Below, one piece after another: positions 18,647 through 26,783 of a stretch of 41,900 bases of DNA (positions within the stretch are counted from its first letter, which is position 1; each line of letters begins with the position of its first letter). The notes beneath the pieces are model-generated. The model ran no database searches. It was given only the letters and a program-made list of their open reading frames with translations, and had not been told where the DNA came from. A program made the translations under genes and the position numbers. The DNA is from an uncultured Caulobacterales bacterium (GTDB lineage Bacteria > Pseudomonadota > Alphaproteobacteria > Caulobacterales > Maricaulaceae): positions 1-41,900 of the forward strand of contig CALLBD010000075.1 of assembly GCA_938001915.1 (NCBI GenBank), read 5' to 3'.

Positions 18647-19347
18647 GTGGGATCTACCGCCGCATGGCCGAGCTCATTATCGGCTTCGGAGAGCAGGGCG
18701 TTCATTTCTGTTTCAATGGTGACGCGAAAAGACTCTAATTCTGCATCGGAGGTTTCGGCAGGCACGATAACAGGCGTTCCCCAAAGTATGAGGCCTTTGC
18801 CAAATAATTTTGGCAGGATGAAACGGTCCCAGCTGTTAAATTGCTTACGTCGGGCAACGGCGAATGTGCAGGGCATTATTGGCGCGCCCGTTGCGCGGGA
18901 GAGGCGCAGCGGCCCCTCGCCGAGCCGTTGACGCGGACCGCGCGGACCATCAGGCGTAATCACCACACAACCACCAGATTTGAGGGCCGTTAGCGCGGCG
19001 GCAGCCGCCGCATCTCCGCCTTTATTCTTTCCCTTTTTGGGCCGGCTGCCGCGAATGGTTTTCAGGCCCAACGCTTTGCAGGTCGCGGCCACCACCGCCC
19101 CGTCGCGCGAGCGGGAAATCATAACATAGGGATCAAGCTCATCCGCCTCCCAGGCCGCCGTCAGCATGAGAAATCGCGAATGCCATGTCAGGGCAATCAC
19201 CCCAACGCCGCTGCCGAGGATATGGGAAACGCGCTCCGCATAGCGAAACTCCCACCGTGTGGTGCGTTTGATTAGGCGCATATATTGCGCAACGGACCAG
19301 CCGAATGTAGATTGAACGCGGGGGCGCCGCAAAAGACGTTTGAACAC
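18643..19347 (-). CDS. DUF374 lysophospholipid acyltransferase-like protein
   Basis: A 234-residue protein of the DUF374 family, related to PlsC-type acyltransferases. The usual HxxxxD active-site motif is replaced by the family's WHSRFLM (about 55-61), and ITPDGPRGPRQRLGEGPLRLSR near 132-153 is the diagnostic block. ISRSRDG, GSRPKKGKNKGG and GWSVAQYMRL are also typical. Function is unproven; the near-constant position before waaA in alphaproteobacteria suggests a role in lipid A or glycolipid acylation. The start is GTG at 19347, only 29 bases from the divergent phosphatase ATG. First gene of the lipid A/Kdo operon. Confidence 0.87.
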   Translation of the reverse strand: MFKRLLRRPRVQSTFGWSVAQYMRLIKRTTRWEFRYAERVSHILGSGVGVIALTWHSRFLMLTAAWEADELDPYVMISRSRDGAVVAATCKALGLKTIRGSRPKKGKNKGGDAAAAAALTALKSGGCVVITPDGPRGPRQRLGEGPLRLSRATGAPIMPCTFAVARRKQFNSWDRFILPKLFGKGLILWGTPVIVPAETSDAELESFRVTIETEMNALLSEADNELGHAAVDPT

Positions 19348-19375
19348 GCGCGGCCTCCCTGTTAGCCGTTTCTAT

Positions 19376-20053
19376 ATGACTGACCTAAGCGATACATCGC
19401 TAGACCTCAATAACCCGCGCCATAGGAAACGCGCCCGCCGTGAATTGATGTGGGGCGATCATGGGTTTTTGCGCCTGCGTTTCTCTAATCGCCATGACCT
19501 CGGCGGCGGCATGTACCGCGAGAACCAACCCTCGCCAGAGCGGATTGAGATGTTCGCTAAGGAAGGGATTAAGACGGTGCTGAACCTGCGCGGGACCTCG
19601 CCCAAGGGCTATTATCTACTGGAGAAAGAAGCTTGCGAAAAACACGGCATCACACTCATCGATTTTCGGGTCTATTCGCGTGATGTGCATTCGGTTGAAG
19701 TTATCAAAGGCGCAAAGGCCCTATTTGAAACGCTTGAATATCCAGCCGTGATGCATTGCAAATCCGGCGCGGACCGCACGGGATTTATGGGCGTGCTCTA
19801 TCGGCATTTTCATATGGGCGATACGCTGGCGCAGGCGCTGGAAAGCGAACTGAATTTGAAGAAGCTGCATGTGCGACAAGGCAAGACGGGGATGCTCGAT
19901 TTCTTTTTTGAAGATTATCTGCGTTATGCCGAAGAGAATGATATCAGCTTTATGGAGTGGGTCGAAACAGTCTATGACCCGCCCGATGTCAAAGCGCGCT
20001 TTATGGAACACTGGTCGGGTAACCCGATTACGGAAATTTTGCGGCGGGAGTAA
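19376..20053 (+). CDS. Tyrosine/dual-specificity phosphatase family protein
   Basis: A 225-residue protein with a Cys-based phosphatase domain. The P-loop is HCKSGADRTG near 134-143 (CX5R), preceded by a strand-loop NLRGTSPKGYY and DFRVYSRDVHS that supply the general acid region. This layout matches the bacterial DSP-PTPase group resembling PRL/KAP enzymes. ATG at 19376 is preferred; a TTG at 19340 would overlap the divergent acyltransferase start. The last 18 codons have a degenerate copy 660 bases downstream (20660-20716). It might act on lipids or polyphosphate rather than protein; the flanking lipid A genes make a phospholipid or lipid A substrate conceivable. Confidence 0.8.
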   Translation: MTDLSDTSLDLNNPRHRKRARRELMWGDHGFLRLRFSNRHDLGGGMYRENQPSPERIEMFAKEGIKTVLNLRGTSPKGYYLLEKEACEKHGITLIDFRVYSRDVHSVEVIKGAKALFETLEYPAVMHCKSGADRTGFMGVLYRHFHMGDTLAQALESELNLKKLHVRQGKTGMLDFFFEDYLRYAEENDISFMEWVETVYDPPDVKARFMEHWSGNPITEILRRE

Positions 20054-20059
20054 ATTATG
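20000..20059 (+). repeat. Direct repeat, left copy (end of phosphatase gene through next start codon)
   Basis: This 60-base stretch covers the last 17 codons plus stop of the phosphatase, a three-base gap and the ATG of the next gene. It aligns without gaps to 20663-20722 at 45 of 60 identical bases. Confidence 0.8.
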
Positions 20060-20608
20060 TCTTTTTGGAATGGGTTTAAAAATTTATTTCGAGCTAAACC
20101 TAATGCTGTAAATTACGAAATCATTCCTGTTCCCGAAATAGGCTCAGAAATTCAAATTGATTATTCGGGTAGCCCCGCGGCTGTTTTGATGTCTACTGAC
20201 GACTATCATCTCAAAGATTTCGGTAAGGCTGGAGATGGATCTATCTTGTGGATGGGTAGTCAGTTGCGATATGATTATAAGGCCGAAGATACCATAGATT
20301 ATATTTTCAAGTTCGTATTTAATACCGATGGTGAACTTATTGATAGTGAAATACGTACTTTAGGTTCACGTAATCTAATCAAGGATGGGGTGTTTCAAGA
20401 AGAACTAGGCGGCCTGCGAGAAGCCAATCCTATCATTGCTCCCGCAAGCGCGGTGATAAAAACCTTCACAGTGGTTCATGAAGGGATTGAGTTTGGCTTG
20501 ATTGTTCGTACGCCCGAGGATGCTGAGGATGTATGGGCTGTAGAATTTATGCCCGGTAGCACGATGGCATTTTTTGAACCATTTGATAGTGGTGATTACG
20601 ATACCTAG
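20057..20608 (+). CDS. Hypothetical protein, orphan between two repeat copies
   Basis: I do not recognise this 183-residue protein. It has no signal peptide or membrane helix, is acidic (many Asp and Glu), and appears to be mixed beta with a strand-rich middle (VLMSTDDYHL, YKAEDTIDYIFKFVFNTDGELIDSEI) and a C-terminal strand pair (GLIVRTPEDAEDVWAVEF). The ORF is clearly coding in form: ATG three bases after the phosphatase stop with GGGAG as ribosome site. Base composition is more AT-rich than the flanking lipid A genes, which suggests later acquisition. It sits between the two copies of a 60-base imperfect direct repeat. Confidence 0.65.
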   Translation: MSFWNGFKNLFRAKPNAVNYEIIPVPEIGSEIQIDYSGSPAAVLMSTDDYHLKDFGKAGDGSILWMGSQLRYDYKAEDTIDYIFKFVFNTDGELIDSEIRTLGSRNLIKDGVFQEELGGLREANPIIAPASAVIKTFTVVHEGIEFGLIVRTPEDAEDVWAVEFMPGSTMAFFEPFDSGDYDT

Positions 20609-20659
20609 CCCATTAACCCCTTATAATCGCCGCCGCGCTTTTCGCTCCCTACAACAGGC

Positions 20660-20716
20660 CATTTTGTGGAACAATGGAGTGGCCATCCGATATTGGAAAT
20701 TTTGGGGAAGGAGTAA
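20660..20716 (+). pseudogene. Relic of the C-terminal end of a second phosphatase copy
   Basis: Eighteen codons plus a stop read HFVEQWSGHPILEILGKE, against RFMEHWSGNPITEILRRE at the end of the intact phosphatase. The frame, stop codon and the three-base spacing to the next ATG are all kept. No similarity to the phosphatase is seen upstream of 20660, so only the tail survives. Its AAGGAG (20708-20713) now serves as ribosome site for the 51-codon ORF. Confidence 0.7.
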
Positions 20717-20722
20717 GTTATG
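20663..20722 (+). repeat. Direct repeat, right copy
   Basis: Partner of 20000-20059, 45 of 60 bases identical with no gaps. The changes are spread along the length, so the duplication is old. Confidence 0.8.
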
Positions 20723-20875
20723 ACAGGATTAGTGATTTATTGGATTATTTTGTGGAGCGCTATTTTGCTGCTGTGCTGTTTGTCTGCGCGTACCGGGGCG
20801 GCTGAACGCATTCGAAAGGATGAGGCATATTCTTTCAAGAGATTATACCAAAACCTGCCTGACCGTGCCGCGTAA
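20720..20875 (+). CDS. Small single-helix membrane protein (51 codons)
   Basis: ORF below the usual length cut-off. The N-terminal half is one hydrophobic helix (residues about 3-20, GLVIYWIILWSAILLLCC), followed by a charged tail with basic and acidic residues ending DRAA. AAGGAG lies six bases before the ATG, the best ribosome site in this stretch. The ATG is in the same position relative to the phosphatase relic as the orphan gene's ATG is to the intact phosphatase. The function is unknown and no homologue is recognised. Convergent with the ABC transporter, 12 bases between stops. Confidence 0.5.
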   Translation: MTGLVIYWIILWSAILLLCCLSARTGAAERIRKDEAYSFKRLYQNLPDRAA

Positions 20876-20887
20876 CCCGAAACTGAT

Positions 20888-22636
20888 TTAATTTTGTGCG
20901 TGTTTTAGACTCGCATAAACACCGCCGCGTTTTCGTAAGTCAGCATCCGTCCCGCTCTCGACAACACGTCCGCCGTCAATAACGTAAATCTTATCCGCCT
21001 TTTGAATGGTCGCGAGGCGGTGCGCGATGACGAGGGTGGTGCGGCCCTGACTTACGGTCTCGAGCGCCGCTTGCACCTTGGCTTCACTTTGCGTGTCGAG
21101 GGCAGAGGTGGCTTCATCAAGCAATAGGATTGGCGCGTCGCGCAATATGGCCCGCGCAATAGACAGGCGTTGTCTTTGACCGCCCGACAGGCCCGCACCA
21201 TCTTCGCCTAATACCGTGTCATAGCCGTCCGGGAGGGCCGAGATAAAGCCATGTGCATCGGCGGATTTTGCGGCGCTGAGGATAGCGTCTCTATCGGCGT
21301 TTAAATCGCCTAAGCCGATATTGGCCGCGATGTTGTCATTGAATAGCACCGCCTCTTGGGAGACGATGGCGATGTTCTGGCGCAGGCTTGCTTGACTGAC
21401 CTCGCGCACATCTTGTCCGTCAATGCGGATAAGCCCGTCCTCCACATCATAGAGGCGCGGAATGAGGTTCATTATTGTGGACTTCCCGCCGCCAGAGGGG
21501 CCAACAAGCGCCGTCGTTTTTCCTGCCTCTGCGGTGAGGGTGAGCGCGTTCAAGGCGGCGGTTCCATCAGGATAGGTGAAGCCGACATTGACGAGTTCAA
21601 TCTCGCCGTCGGTCACATCAAGCTTGGTAGATATAATCGCATCCGTAAGCTGGGGTTCCGTATCGATAATTTCGAAAATACGGCCCACAGAACTTAGGCT
21701 TTCTTGGATGACATTATTCAATGTCCCAAGCGCACGTAGGCGCGGGGCGAGAATAAGTAGACCGCCTAAAACCCCCGCGATTTGTCCGCCCGTCGCAGTG
21801 CCTGTGCCAAATTGCCAAACACCAAAAATGACCACCGCAGCAATGACAAGCCCGCCAACGACTTCGAGGATGGGGTCAACGCGGGCTTGCTGCGTCACGA
21901 GTTTGAGATAAAGCTCAATGCGTGTTTTGAAACTGGCATTCAGGCGCGTCTGTTCATGGGTCTCTAACCCATAGGTTTTGACAAGCTTTGCCGCGCTGAG
22001 GCTTTCTTTTAATTGCGCGGTCATCACGCCAATATGTTCTTGCACCTCTTTGGCGTTGCCGCGCAGCCGTTTTGAAATGGTGATAATGGGAAGCAGCGCC
22101 AGTCCGAAAATGACCATAAAAACGGAGAGCTGCCAATTCAAATGCAGCATGATGGCGATAACAAAAATCACGCTCAAGAGATCTTTAATTAGATTGCCGA
22201 GCACGCGAACTAAGCCCGCAGAAACAACGCTCACATCATTCGTGAATTTGGCGATGAGCTCGCCTGTCGCCTCGGCTTCGGATTGGGCGAAATCGCGTCT
22301 GTGCGCGGCGTGCAGCATTTGGGTCTGCATTTGGCCGACCGTATTGAGCGCGATAGAATTCGTCAGAATGCGCTGGATATAGCCGCCAATCCCAGAGGCA
22401 AAGGTCAGGCCTAAAATAACGGGAAGGATAATTGCGGCATAGCGTTTCGCATTGTCTATTGCCGAACCGTCACTGTCGAGTGTGGTCGCTGCATCAATAA
22501 TGAGCTGGATAAGATAGACGTAGCCCGCGGTTGCCGCCGCAAAAAGTGCCATAAAAAACACAGCGCAAAACAGCCGTGTTTTCTGTGGCCAGATATAGTC
22601 TCGCCAGAGGCGCGAAATGCGCTGGCGATCCGTCAT
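20888..22636 (-). CDS. MsbA-like ABC exporter, probable lipid A flippase
   Basis: A half-transporter with six N-terminal membrane helices fused to an ATPase domain. Walker A is GPSGGGKST, the signature is LSGGQRQRLSIARAIL, Walker B is PILLLDEATSALD, and the H-loop is VIAHRLATI. With ATG at 22636 the protein is 582 residues, the normal length for MsbA-type exporters; the frame is open to 22798 but that overlaps the preceding gene, and 22657 is an alternative. The first gene past it on the same strand is the DUF374-waaA-lpxK-lpxL operon, so lipid A-core export across the inner membrane is the likely job, though close relatives also export peptides or drugs. Confidence 0.83.
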   Translation of the reverse strand: MTDRQRISRLWRDYIWPQKTRLFCAVFFMALFAAATAGYVYLIQLIIDAATTLDSDGSAIDNAKRYAAIILPVILGLTFASGIGGYIQRILTNSIALNTVGQMQTQMLHAAHRRDFAQSEAEATGELIAKFTNDVSVVSAGLVRVLGNLIKDLLSVIFVIAIMLHLNWQLSVFMVIFGLALLPIITISKRLRGNAKEVQEHIGVMTAQLKESLSAAKLVKTYGLETHEQTRLNASFKTRIELYLKLVTQQARVDPILEVVGGLVIAAVVIFGVWQFGTGTATGGQIAGVLGGLLILAPRLRALGTLNNVIQESLSSVGRIFEIIDTEPQLTDAIISTKLDVTDGEIELVNVGFTYPDGTAALNALTLTAEAGKTTALVGPSGGGKSTIMNLIPRLYDVEDGLIRIDGQDVREVSQASLRQNIAIVSQEAVLFNDNIAANIGLGDLNADRDAILSAAKSADAHGFISALPDGYDTVLGEDGAGLSGGQRQRLSIARAILRDAPILLLDEATSALDTQSEAKVQAALETVSQGRTTLVIAHRLATIQKADKIYVIDGGRVVESGTDADLRKRGGVYASLKHAQN

Positions 22637-22640
22637 CTGT

Positions 22641-23774
22641 TTAGCCAATGATACCATCCCCATCTGGGTCGAGCAGGTCATGCGCATGCAGGATGAAGTA
22701 CCGCATATGCGCATTATCCACGGTGCGCTGCGCCGCAGATTTCCAGGCTTTGCGGGCCTCTTCAAAATTCGCATAGGCGCCAACAAAATCAACGGCATCT
22801 AAGTCTTTGAATTCTGTTTTATTGGGATCGACGAGTTCTCCGCCAATCACAAGGTGGAGGAGTTGAACGGCTTTCATATCTTCTGTTTTGGATTTACGAT
22901 CTGACATACGGGTTCCTAGGAATTTAAAGTCACGACCCTGTGAAAACTGGGCCAAATGCGGTTTTATGCGTTCCACTAACAAAGCATGCAGGTTCGGACC
23001 AGCACAAATCACGCCTAGCCCCGAAGTGGTTTCAGTGTCAAAATGCGGCGCTTGGCCGCGAATGTCCGTAATATGCGCGCCGGCTTCTGTCGCGATAAGC
23101 GCCGCCGCCGCCACATCCCAATCGGATTTTGGTGTGAAGGCCACGGTGGCATTGGCTTCCCCGCTGGCGACAAGGCAAATGCGGTAAGCCATAGAATTGG
23201 CGACCGTGACGTTCATATTGGGAAAATCTAGCCTGCGGAATTTACGCGGATATCCCACCATATGGATATTTTTAATTTGGTCACTATCGGAGGCTTTTAT
23301 TGGCTTCCCATTCAGCTTTGCCCCGCCGCCCAGAAAAGCTTCATAAAGTTCATCTTTCAGCGGATTAAATACAACGCCCGCAATAGGTTTGCCTTTTTCA
23401 ATAACGGCGACACAAACCGCGAAATTTGGTGTGCGGTCAATAAAGGCGCGGGTGCCGTCTATGGGGTCCACGACAAAACTGCGCGGGCAGGCATGGCGGG
23501 AATTATCGTCTTTGGTCTCTTCACTCAGCCAACCATAGTGAGGTCGCGCGGCTTGCAGGTTTTCCTCAAGGAAATCATTTACCGCGATGTCGGCTTCGGT
23601 AACGGGAGAACTATCTGCCTTATTCCATTGTTTGGAATTATTGGCTTCATAGGCGGCTTTGGCAATCGCGCCCGCCTTTAGAACAATCTCTCGGATCAGC
23701 GCGAGGTCCTCGCTAGGGTGGACACAGCTAGGATCCAGCAAGGGTAAGGCCTTCACATAATAGGCTTGGCGCAT
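22641..23774 (-). CDS. CysQ-family 3'(2'),5'-bisphosphate nucleotidase fused to a DUF4170 domain
   Basis: A 377-residue, apparently fused protein. The N-terminal part (to about 285) is an inositol-monophosphatase-fold enzyme of the CysQ group: metal ligands in VTEAD near 58-62, LSEE near 83-86, DPIDGTRAF near 103-111 and SDWDVAAAAL near 216-225. CysQ hydrolyses 3'-phosphoadenosine 5'-phosphate from sulfate assimilation. The C-terminal part from about 300 matches DUF4170: QLLHLVIGGELVDPNKTEF, then AQRTVDNAHMRYF and LHAHDLLDPD. The two are normally separate neighbouring genes. An internal ATG at 22907 with AGGAA upstream could still make DUF4170 alone. The ATG at 23774 overlaps the PmbA gene by 47 bases; GTG 23756 or TTG 23741 are other options. 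Confidence 0.85.
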   Translation of the reverse strand: MRQAYYVKALPLLDPSCVHPSEDLALIREIVLKAGAIAKAAYEANNSKQWNKADSSPVTEADIAVNDFLEENLQAARPHYGWLSEETKDDNSRHACPRSFVVDPIDGTRAFIDRTPNFAVCVAVIEKGKPIAGVVFNPLKDELYEAFLGGGAKLNGKPIKASDSDQIKNIHMVGYPRKFRRLDFPNMNVTVANSMAYRICLVASGEANATVAFTPKSDWDVAAAALIATEAGAHITDIRGQAPHFDTETTSGLGVICAGPNLHALLVERIKPHLAQFSQGRDFKFLGTRMSDRKSKTEDMKAVQLLHLVIGGELVDPNKTEFKDLDAVDFVGAYANFEEARKAWKSAAQRTVDNAHMRYFILHAHDLLDPDGDGIIG

Positions 23775-25104
23775 TAGTTGCGCTGTCCATTTTTAAATCA
23801 CTTGCGGGGACCATGTTTTTGTACATGGCTTTTAGATTGCCCGCGATGGTGACTTCGGAAACAGGGAAGGCGCGCGCGCCTTTTTCAATTTTGAAGCCTG
23901 AAACGCCGACCGAATAATCGCCCGTATTGGGATTAAGGCTAGGCCCGAACATTTCGGAAATGAGGAAACCCTCGCCAATATCTTGCATTAGTGCTTCGGG
24001 TGTTTTCTCGCCTGCGGCAATCCATGTATTTGTCGCCGAGACACCTGGCGGGGAACCGATACCGCGCGTGCCGTGCCCTGTTGGCGAAAGCCCCAATTGC
24101 CGCGCGCTGGATATATTTAGGAGCCAAGTCTTCAAAACGCCGTCTTCGATAATATGGCGTTTTTGAACGTTCAGGCCTTCGCCGTCCCAAGGGCGGGATC
24201 CATCTCCGCGCGGCAGCAGCGGATCTTCCAAAATTTGGATATGCGGCGCAAAGATTTCTTTGCCAAGCTCATCTTTGAGAAAGGACACACCGCGCGCAAT
24301 CGCTGGGCCTGAAATCGCGCCCAGTAGCGATGACAAAAGGCTGCCCGCGACGCGTTCATCGAAAATGATAGGTAAAGCCGCAGAGGGGATCTGACGTGCG
24401 CCTAGGCGGGCAACGGCGCGCCGACCTGCCGCTTCACCAATTTTTTTGGGGTTGGGCAGGGCATCAAAATAGCGCGTGCTTTCGAAATCATAATCTCGCT
24501 CCATGCCGTTTTTATTTTGGGCTATGGCCGAGACAGATAGGCCGTGGCGGGAGGCGCGCCAGCCATCTTTAAAGCCGTGGCTGGTGGCATAGGCAAAGGC
24601 GCTGGTGGACCAGCTGGCATTTGCACCTTCGGCTTGCGCGATGCCGTCGATGGAGAGGGCGGCAGCTTCTAATTCATGTGCGCGGGATTTCAGCAGTACG
24701 GGGTTTAGTTCCGTATCATCCCACACATCAAGTGCGTCTGCGCCGCGGGCCGATGAGAGCAGCTCTGCCTCGGGCAATCCGCAATAGGGATCCTCGGGGG
24801 CCAGCTTTGCCATGGCGACAGCGCGCTCAGCCAAGGCTTGGATGCTTTGGGAGGACAGGTCAGAGGAGGACACACAGGCTTGGCGTTTGCCAATCATCAC
24901 CCGCAGCCCGATGTCGCGGCCTTCGCTACTCTCCACATCTTCTAGCGCGTTATCTCGCACGGCGATGCCGAGGCTACGGCCATGTGTGGCGACGGCATCC
25001 GCGCTTTCCGCTCCCGCATCTTTGGCGGCTTTGATTAAAGCGTCCAAAGTCGGGAACAGCGCCTGCGCTGTGATAGGGTCAGATTTGGGGAGAGGTTTGG
25101 TCAA
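23728..25104 (-). CDS. pmbA: TldD/PmbA family metalloprotease subunit (PmbA/TldE-like)
   Basis: A 458-residue member of the TldD/TldE (U62) family. The N-terminal domain shows RDNALEDVESSEGRDIGLRVMIG near 50-72. The C-terminal domain has the typical blocks DGSRPWDGEGL, LLNISSARQLG, GHGTRGIGSPPGVSATN near 344-360 and NPNTGDYSVGVSGF near 403-416. It lacks the HExxxH of TldD, so this is the PmbA/TldE partner, which works with TldD to degrade unfolded peptides and mature microcin-type precursors; TldD is not in the window. The start is TTG at 25104, three bases after the MAPEG stop; no ATG is near. Confidence 0.92.
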   Translation of the reverse strand: MTKPLPKSDPITAQALFPTLDALIKAAKDAGAESADAVATHGRSLGIAVRDNALEDVESSEGRDIGLRVMIGKRQACVSSSDLSSQSIQALAERAVAMAKLAPEDPYCGLPEAELLSSARGADALDVWDDTELNPVLLKSRAHELEAAALSIDGIAQAEGANASWSTSAFAYATSHGFKDGWRASRHGLSVSAIAQNKNGMERDYDFESTRYFDALPNPKKIGEAAGRRAVARLGARQIPSAALPIIFDERVAGSLLSSLLGAISGPAIARGVSFLKDELGKEIFAPHIQILEDPLLPRGDGSRPWDGEGLNVQKRHIIEDGVLKTWLLNISSARQLGLSPTGHGTRGIGSPPGVSATNTWIAAGEKTPEALMQDIGEGFLISEMFGPSLNPNTGDYSVGVSGFKIEKGARAFPVSEVTIAGNLKAMYKNMVPASDLKMDSATNAPSLLCEGLTLAGS

Positions 25105-25107
25105 AAG

Positions 25108-25497
25108 TTAGCCTGTGAAAATAAGAAACAGAATAAATCCTGCTTGTCCAAAATGTGTTAAGAGTGTCAGTACCGTGCCAATAAGCCGGCCTTTGCCGAA
25201 GCTGCCTGCCATACCCATAGCGTGAAGAATGCGTCCGATGAAAAAGACAGCACCAAACACATGAATAGCGAGCGCAGGCGCGCTTAGCATGGCCAATCCA
25301 ATAAGGCCGATAAGGGCCAAGGGGGCGTTTTCAATGAAGTTCCCATGTGCGCGAATACGGGAGAACATTAGAGCGTCTCCGCCATCGCCCAGGTCAATTT
25401 TCTTACCAAGGCGAACTTGTCCAACGCGATACATCAAAATGGGCGTCAGAATGAGATTAAGCGCGATATAAAGCGCAGCTATTTCAAATAATGTCAT
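25108..25497 (-). CDS. MAPEG family membrane protein
   Basis: A 129-residue protein with four predicted helices, of the YecN-like bacterial MAPEG group (membrane proteins in eicosanoid and glutathione metabolism). The family core is RAHGNFIENAPLALI near 50-64, with GRILHAMGM near 88-96. Eukaryotic relatives are glutathione transferases; the bacterial substrate is not known. It lies between FrnE and PmbA on the same strand, three bases from PmbA, so it is co-transcribed. Confidence 0.86.
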   Translation of the reverse strand: MTLFEIAALYIALNLILTPILMYRVGQVRLGKKIDLGDGGDALMFSRIRAHGNFIENAPLALIGLIGLAMLSAPALAIHVFGAVFFIGRILHAMGMAGSFGKGRLIGTVLTLLTHFGQAGFILFLIFTG

Positions 25498-25525
25498 GTG
25501 TATTCCCCAATAGTTTTATAAGTTA

Positions 25526-26209
25526 TTATGTGTCTTGTGGCTCTAACTTTGCCGCCTCGGCCAAGACTTTCCGGTGCGTCTCTGGTGTTTGTGCGCCCTG
25601 AACCGCCATTTCGCCGCCATAGATAAAGGTTGGTACGCCCGAGACGCCAAGCCCGCGGAAAAAGAGGATTTCATTCTGCACATCAATTTTATCTTGGTCG
25701 CCCGCTAGCAGCTCCCGCACGAGGTCTGCGTCCATCCCGATGTCGCCTGCGATACGGCAGAGGATATCAATGTCCCCAATATCTTCGCCCTTTTCCATAT
25801 AGGCCAGAAACAGCTGTTCGGCGCAATCCGCGCCTAAGTCTTGGCCTTGCGCCCAGCGCATCAAGCGGTGTGCATTCAGCGTATTGGGGCGGCGCGTGAT
25901 GGCTTTAAAATCAAATTGAATGCCAGCCTCTGGGCCTGCGGTTTCCAAATGCTCACGCATCGCTTTCCAGCGATTGTCGGGTGTGTCGCCGAATTTCTTC
26001 TTCATGTAGTCGCGGTAATCCGCGCCGCCCTCGGGCACGCTCGCGTCGAGCATATAGGGCCGGAAAGACAAGTTGGGACGCGGCTTGGTTTTGCCTGCGG
26101 CTTGTAAAAACTGCTTATAGCCGAGCCAACACCAGGGGCAGACAAAGTCAGAGACAATATCAACTTCGACAGGAAGGTTTGCACTTTTAAAAGGTTTACG
26201 TTTAGCCAT
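25526..26209 (-). CDS. DsbA-family thiol oxidoreductase, FrnE type
   Basis: A 227-residue thioredoxin-fold protein with an inserted helical domain. The active site is CPWC near residues 24-27 (VSDFVCPWCWLG), and cis-Pro is in GVSGVPTFI near 192-200. There is no signal peptide, so it is a cytoplasmic FrnE-like oxidoreductase rather than periplasmic DsbA. FrnE proteins have roles in polyketide redox steps and oxidative stress. ATG at 26209 was chosen over a TTG three bases upstream. The MarR gene lies 67 bases upstream on the same strand and may control it. Confidence 0.86.
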   Translation of the reverse strand: MAKRKPFKSANLPVEVDIVSDFVCPWCWLGYKQFLQAAGKTKPRPNLSFRPYMLDASVPEGGADYRDYMKKKFGDTPDNRWKAMREHLETAGPEAGIQFDFKAITRRPNTLNAHRLMRWAQGQDLGADCAEQLFLAYMEKGEDIGDIDILCRIAGDIGMDADLVRELLAGDQDKIDVQNEILFFRGLGVSGVPTFIYGGEMAVQGAQTPETHRKVLAEAAKLEPQDT

Positions 26210-26276
26210 CAAACGTGCTCTACCGTCCGCAGGGGTGAATGTCCAACAGAGTGTCCGTCATTGCGACAGTCGTTTC

Positions 26277-26729
26277 TCACTCGGTTTTCTTCTGCACATT
26301 TCCGACGGATTGGGAGAGAAATTTCATCACGGCGGCGACTTCGGCCTCATTCAGCCCGCGCGTTAATTGCGTGTTGAAATCGCGAAAATCGGCCATGACA
26401 GCTTCGCGGGTCTTCCAGCCTTTGTCGGTGAGGTGCACGGTGCGCTGACGCCTATCGCCATAAGATTGATTGCGCGTGATGAGGTCTGCCGCTTCCATGC
26501 GGTCAACTAAGCCCGTGATGGCGGCATTTCTGCGCCCCGTACCTTCGGAGAGCTCCGTGAGGCTACAGCCATCATGATAGCCGAGATAGACGAGAACGGC
26601 CGCCTGCGCGCGGCCCAATCCTGACCCTTCCGCGAGGGCAAGGTCTGCGGCTTGGGCAATCTGCAGAAATGTCCGGTCGAGGACAAAGAAGAGACGGCGG
26701 TCAACAGTGCGGGCAATAGCCATGGGCAT
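26277..26729 (-). CDS. MarR family transcriptional regulator
   Basis: A 150-residue winged-helix repressor-type protein. Order of blocks: dimerisation helices (VLDRTFLQIAQAADLAL), then LGRAQAAVLVYLGYHDGCSLTELSEGTGRRNAAITGLVDRMEAADLI for the helix-turn-helix and recognition helix, and the wing NQSYGDRRQRTVHLTDKG. MarR proteins bind small aromatic or thiol-reactive ligands and repress nearby genes; FrnE and MAPEG downstream are plausible targets. No DNA operator was identified with confidence. ATG 26729 or 26723 both fit; an upstream TTG is less likely. Confidence 0.9.
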   Translation of the reverse strand: MPMAIARTVDRRLFFVLDRTFLQIAQAADLALAEGSGLGRAQAAVLVYLGYHDGCSLTELSEGTGRRNAAITGLVDRMEAADLITRNQSYGDRRQRTVHLTDKGWKTREAVMADFRDFNTQLTRGLNEAEVAAVMKFLSQSVGNVQKKTE

Positions 26730-26783
26730 TTCCAATATATTCGAGTCGGAACCTTTTGGCGCAAGTTAATCTTAAAAACAACG

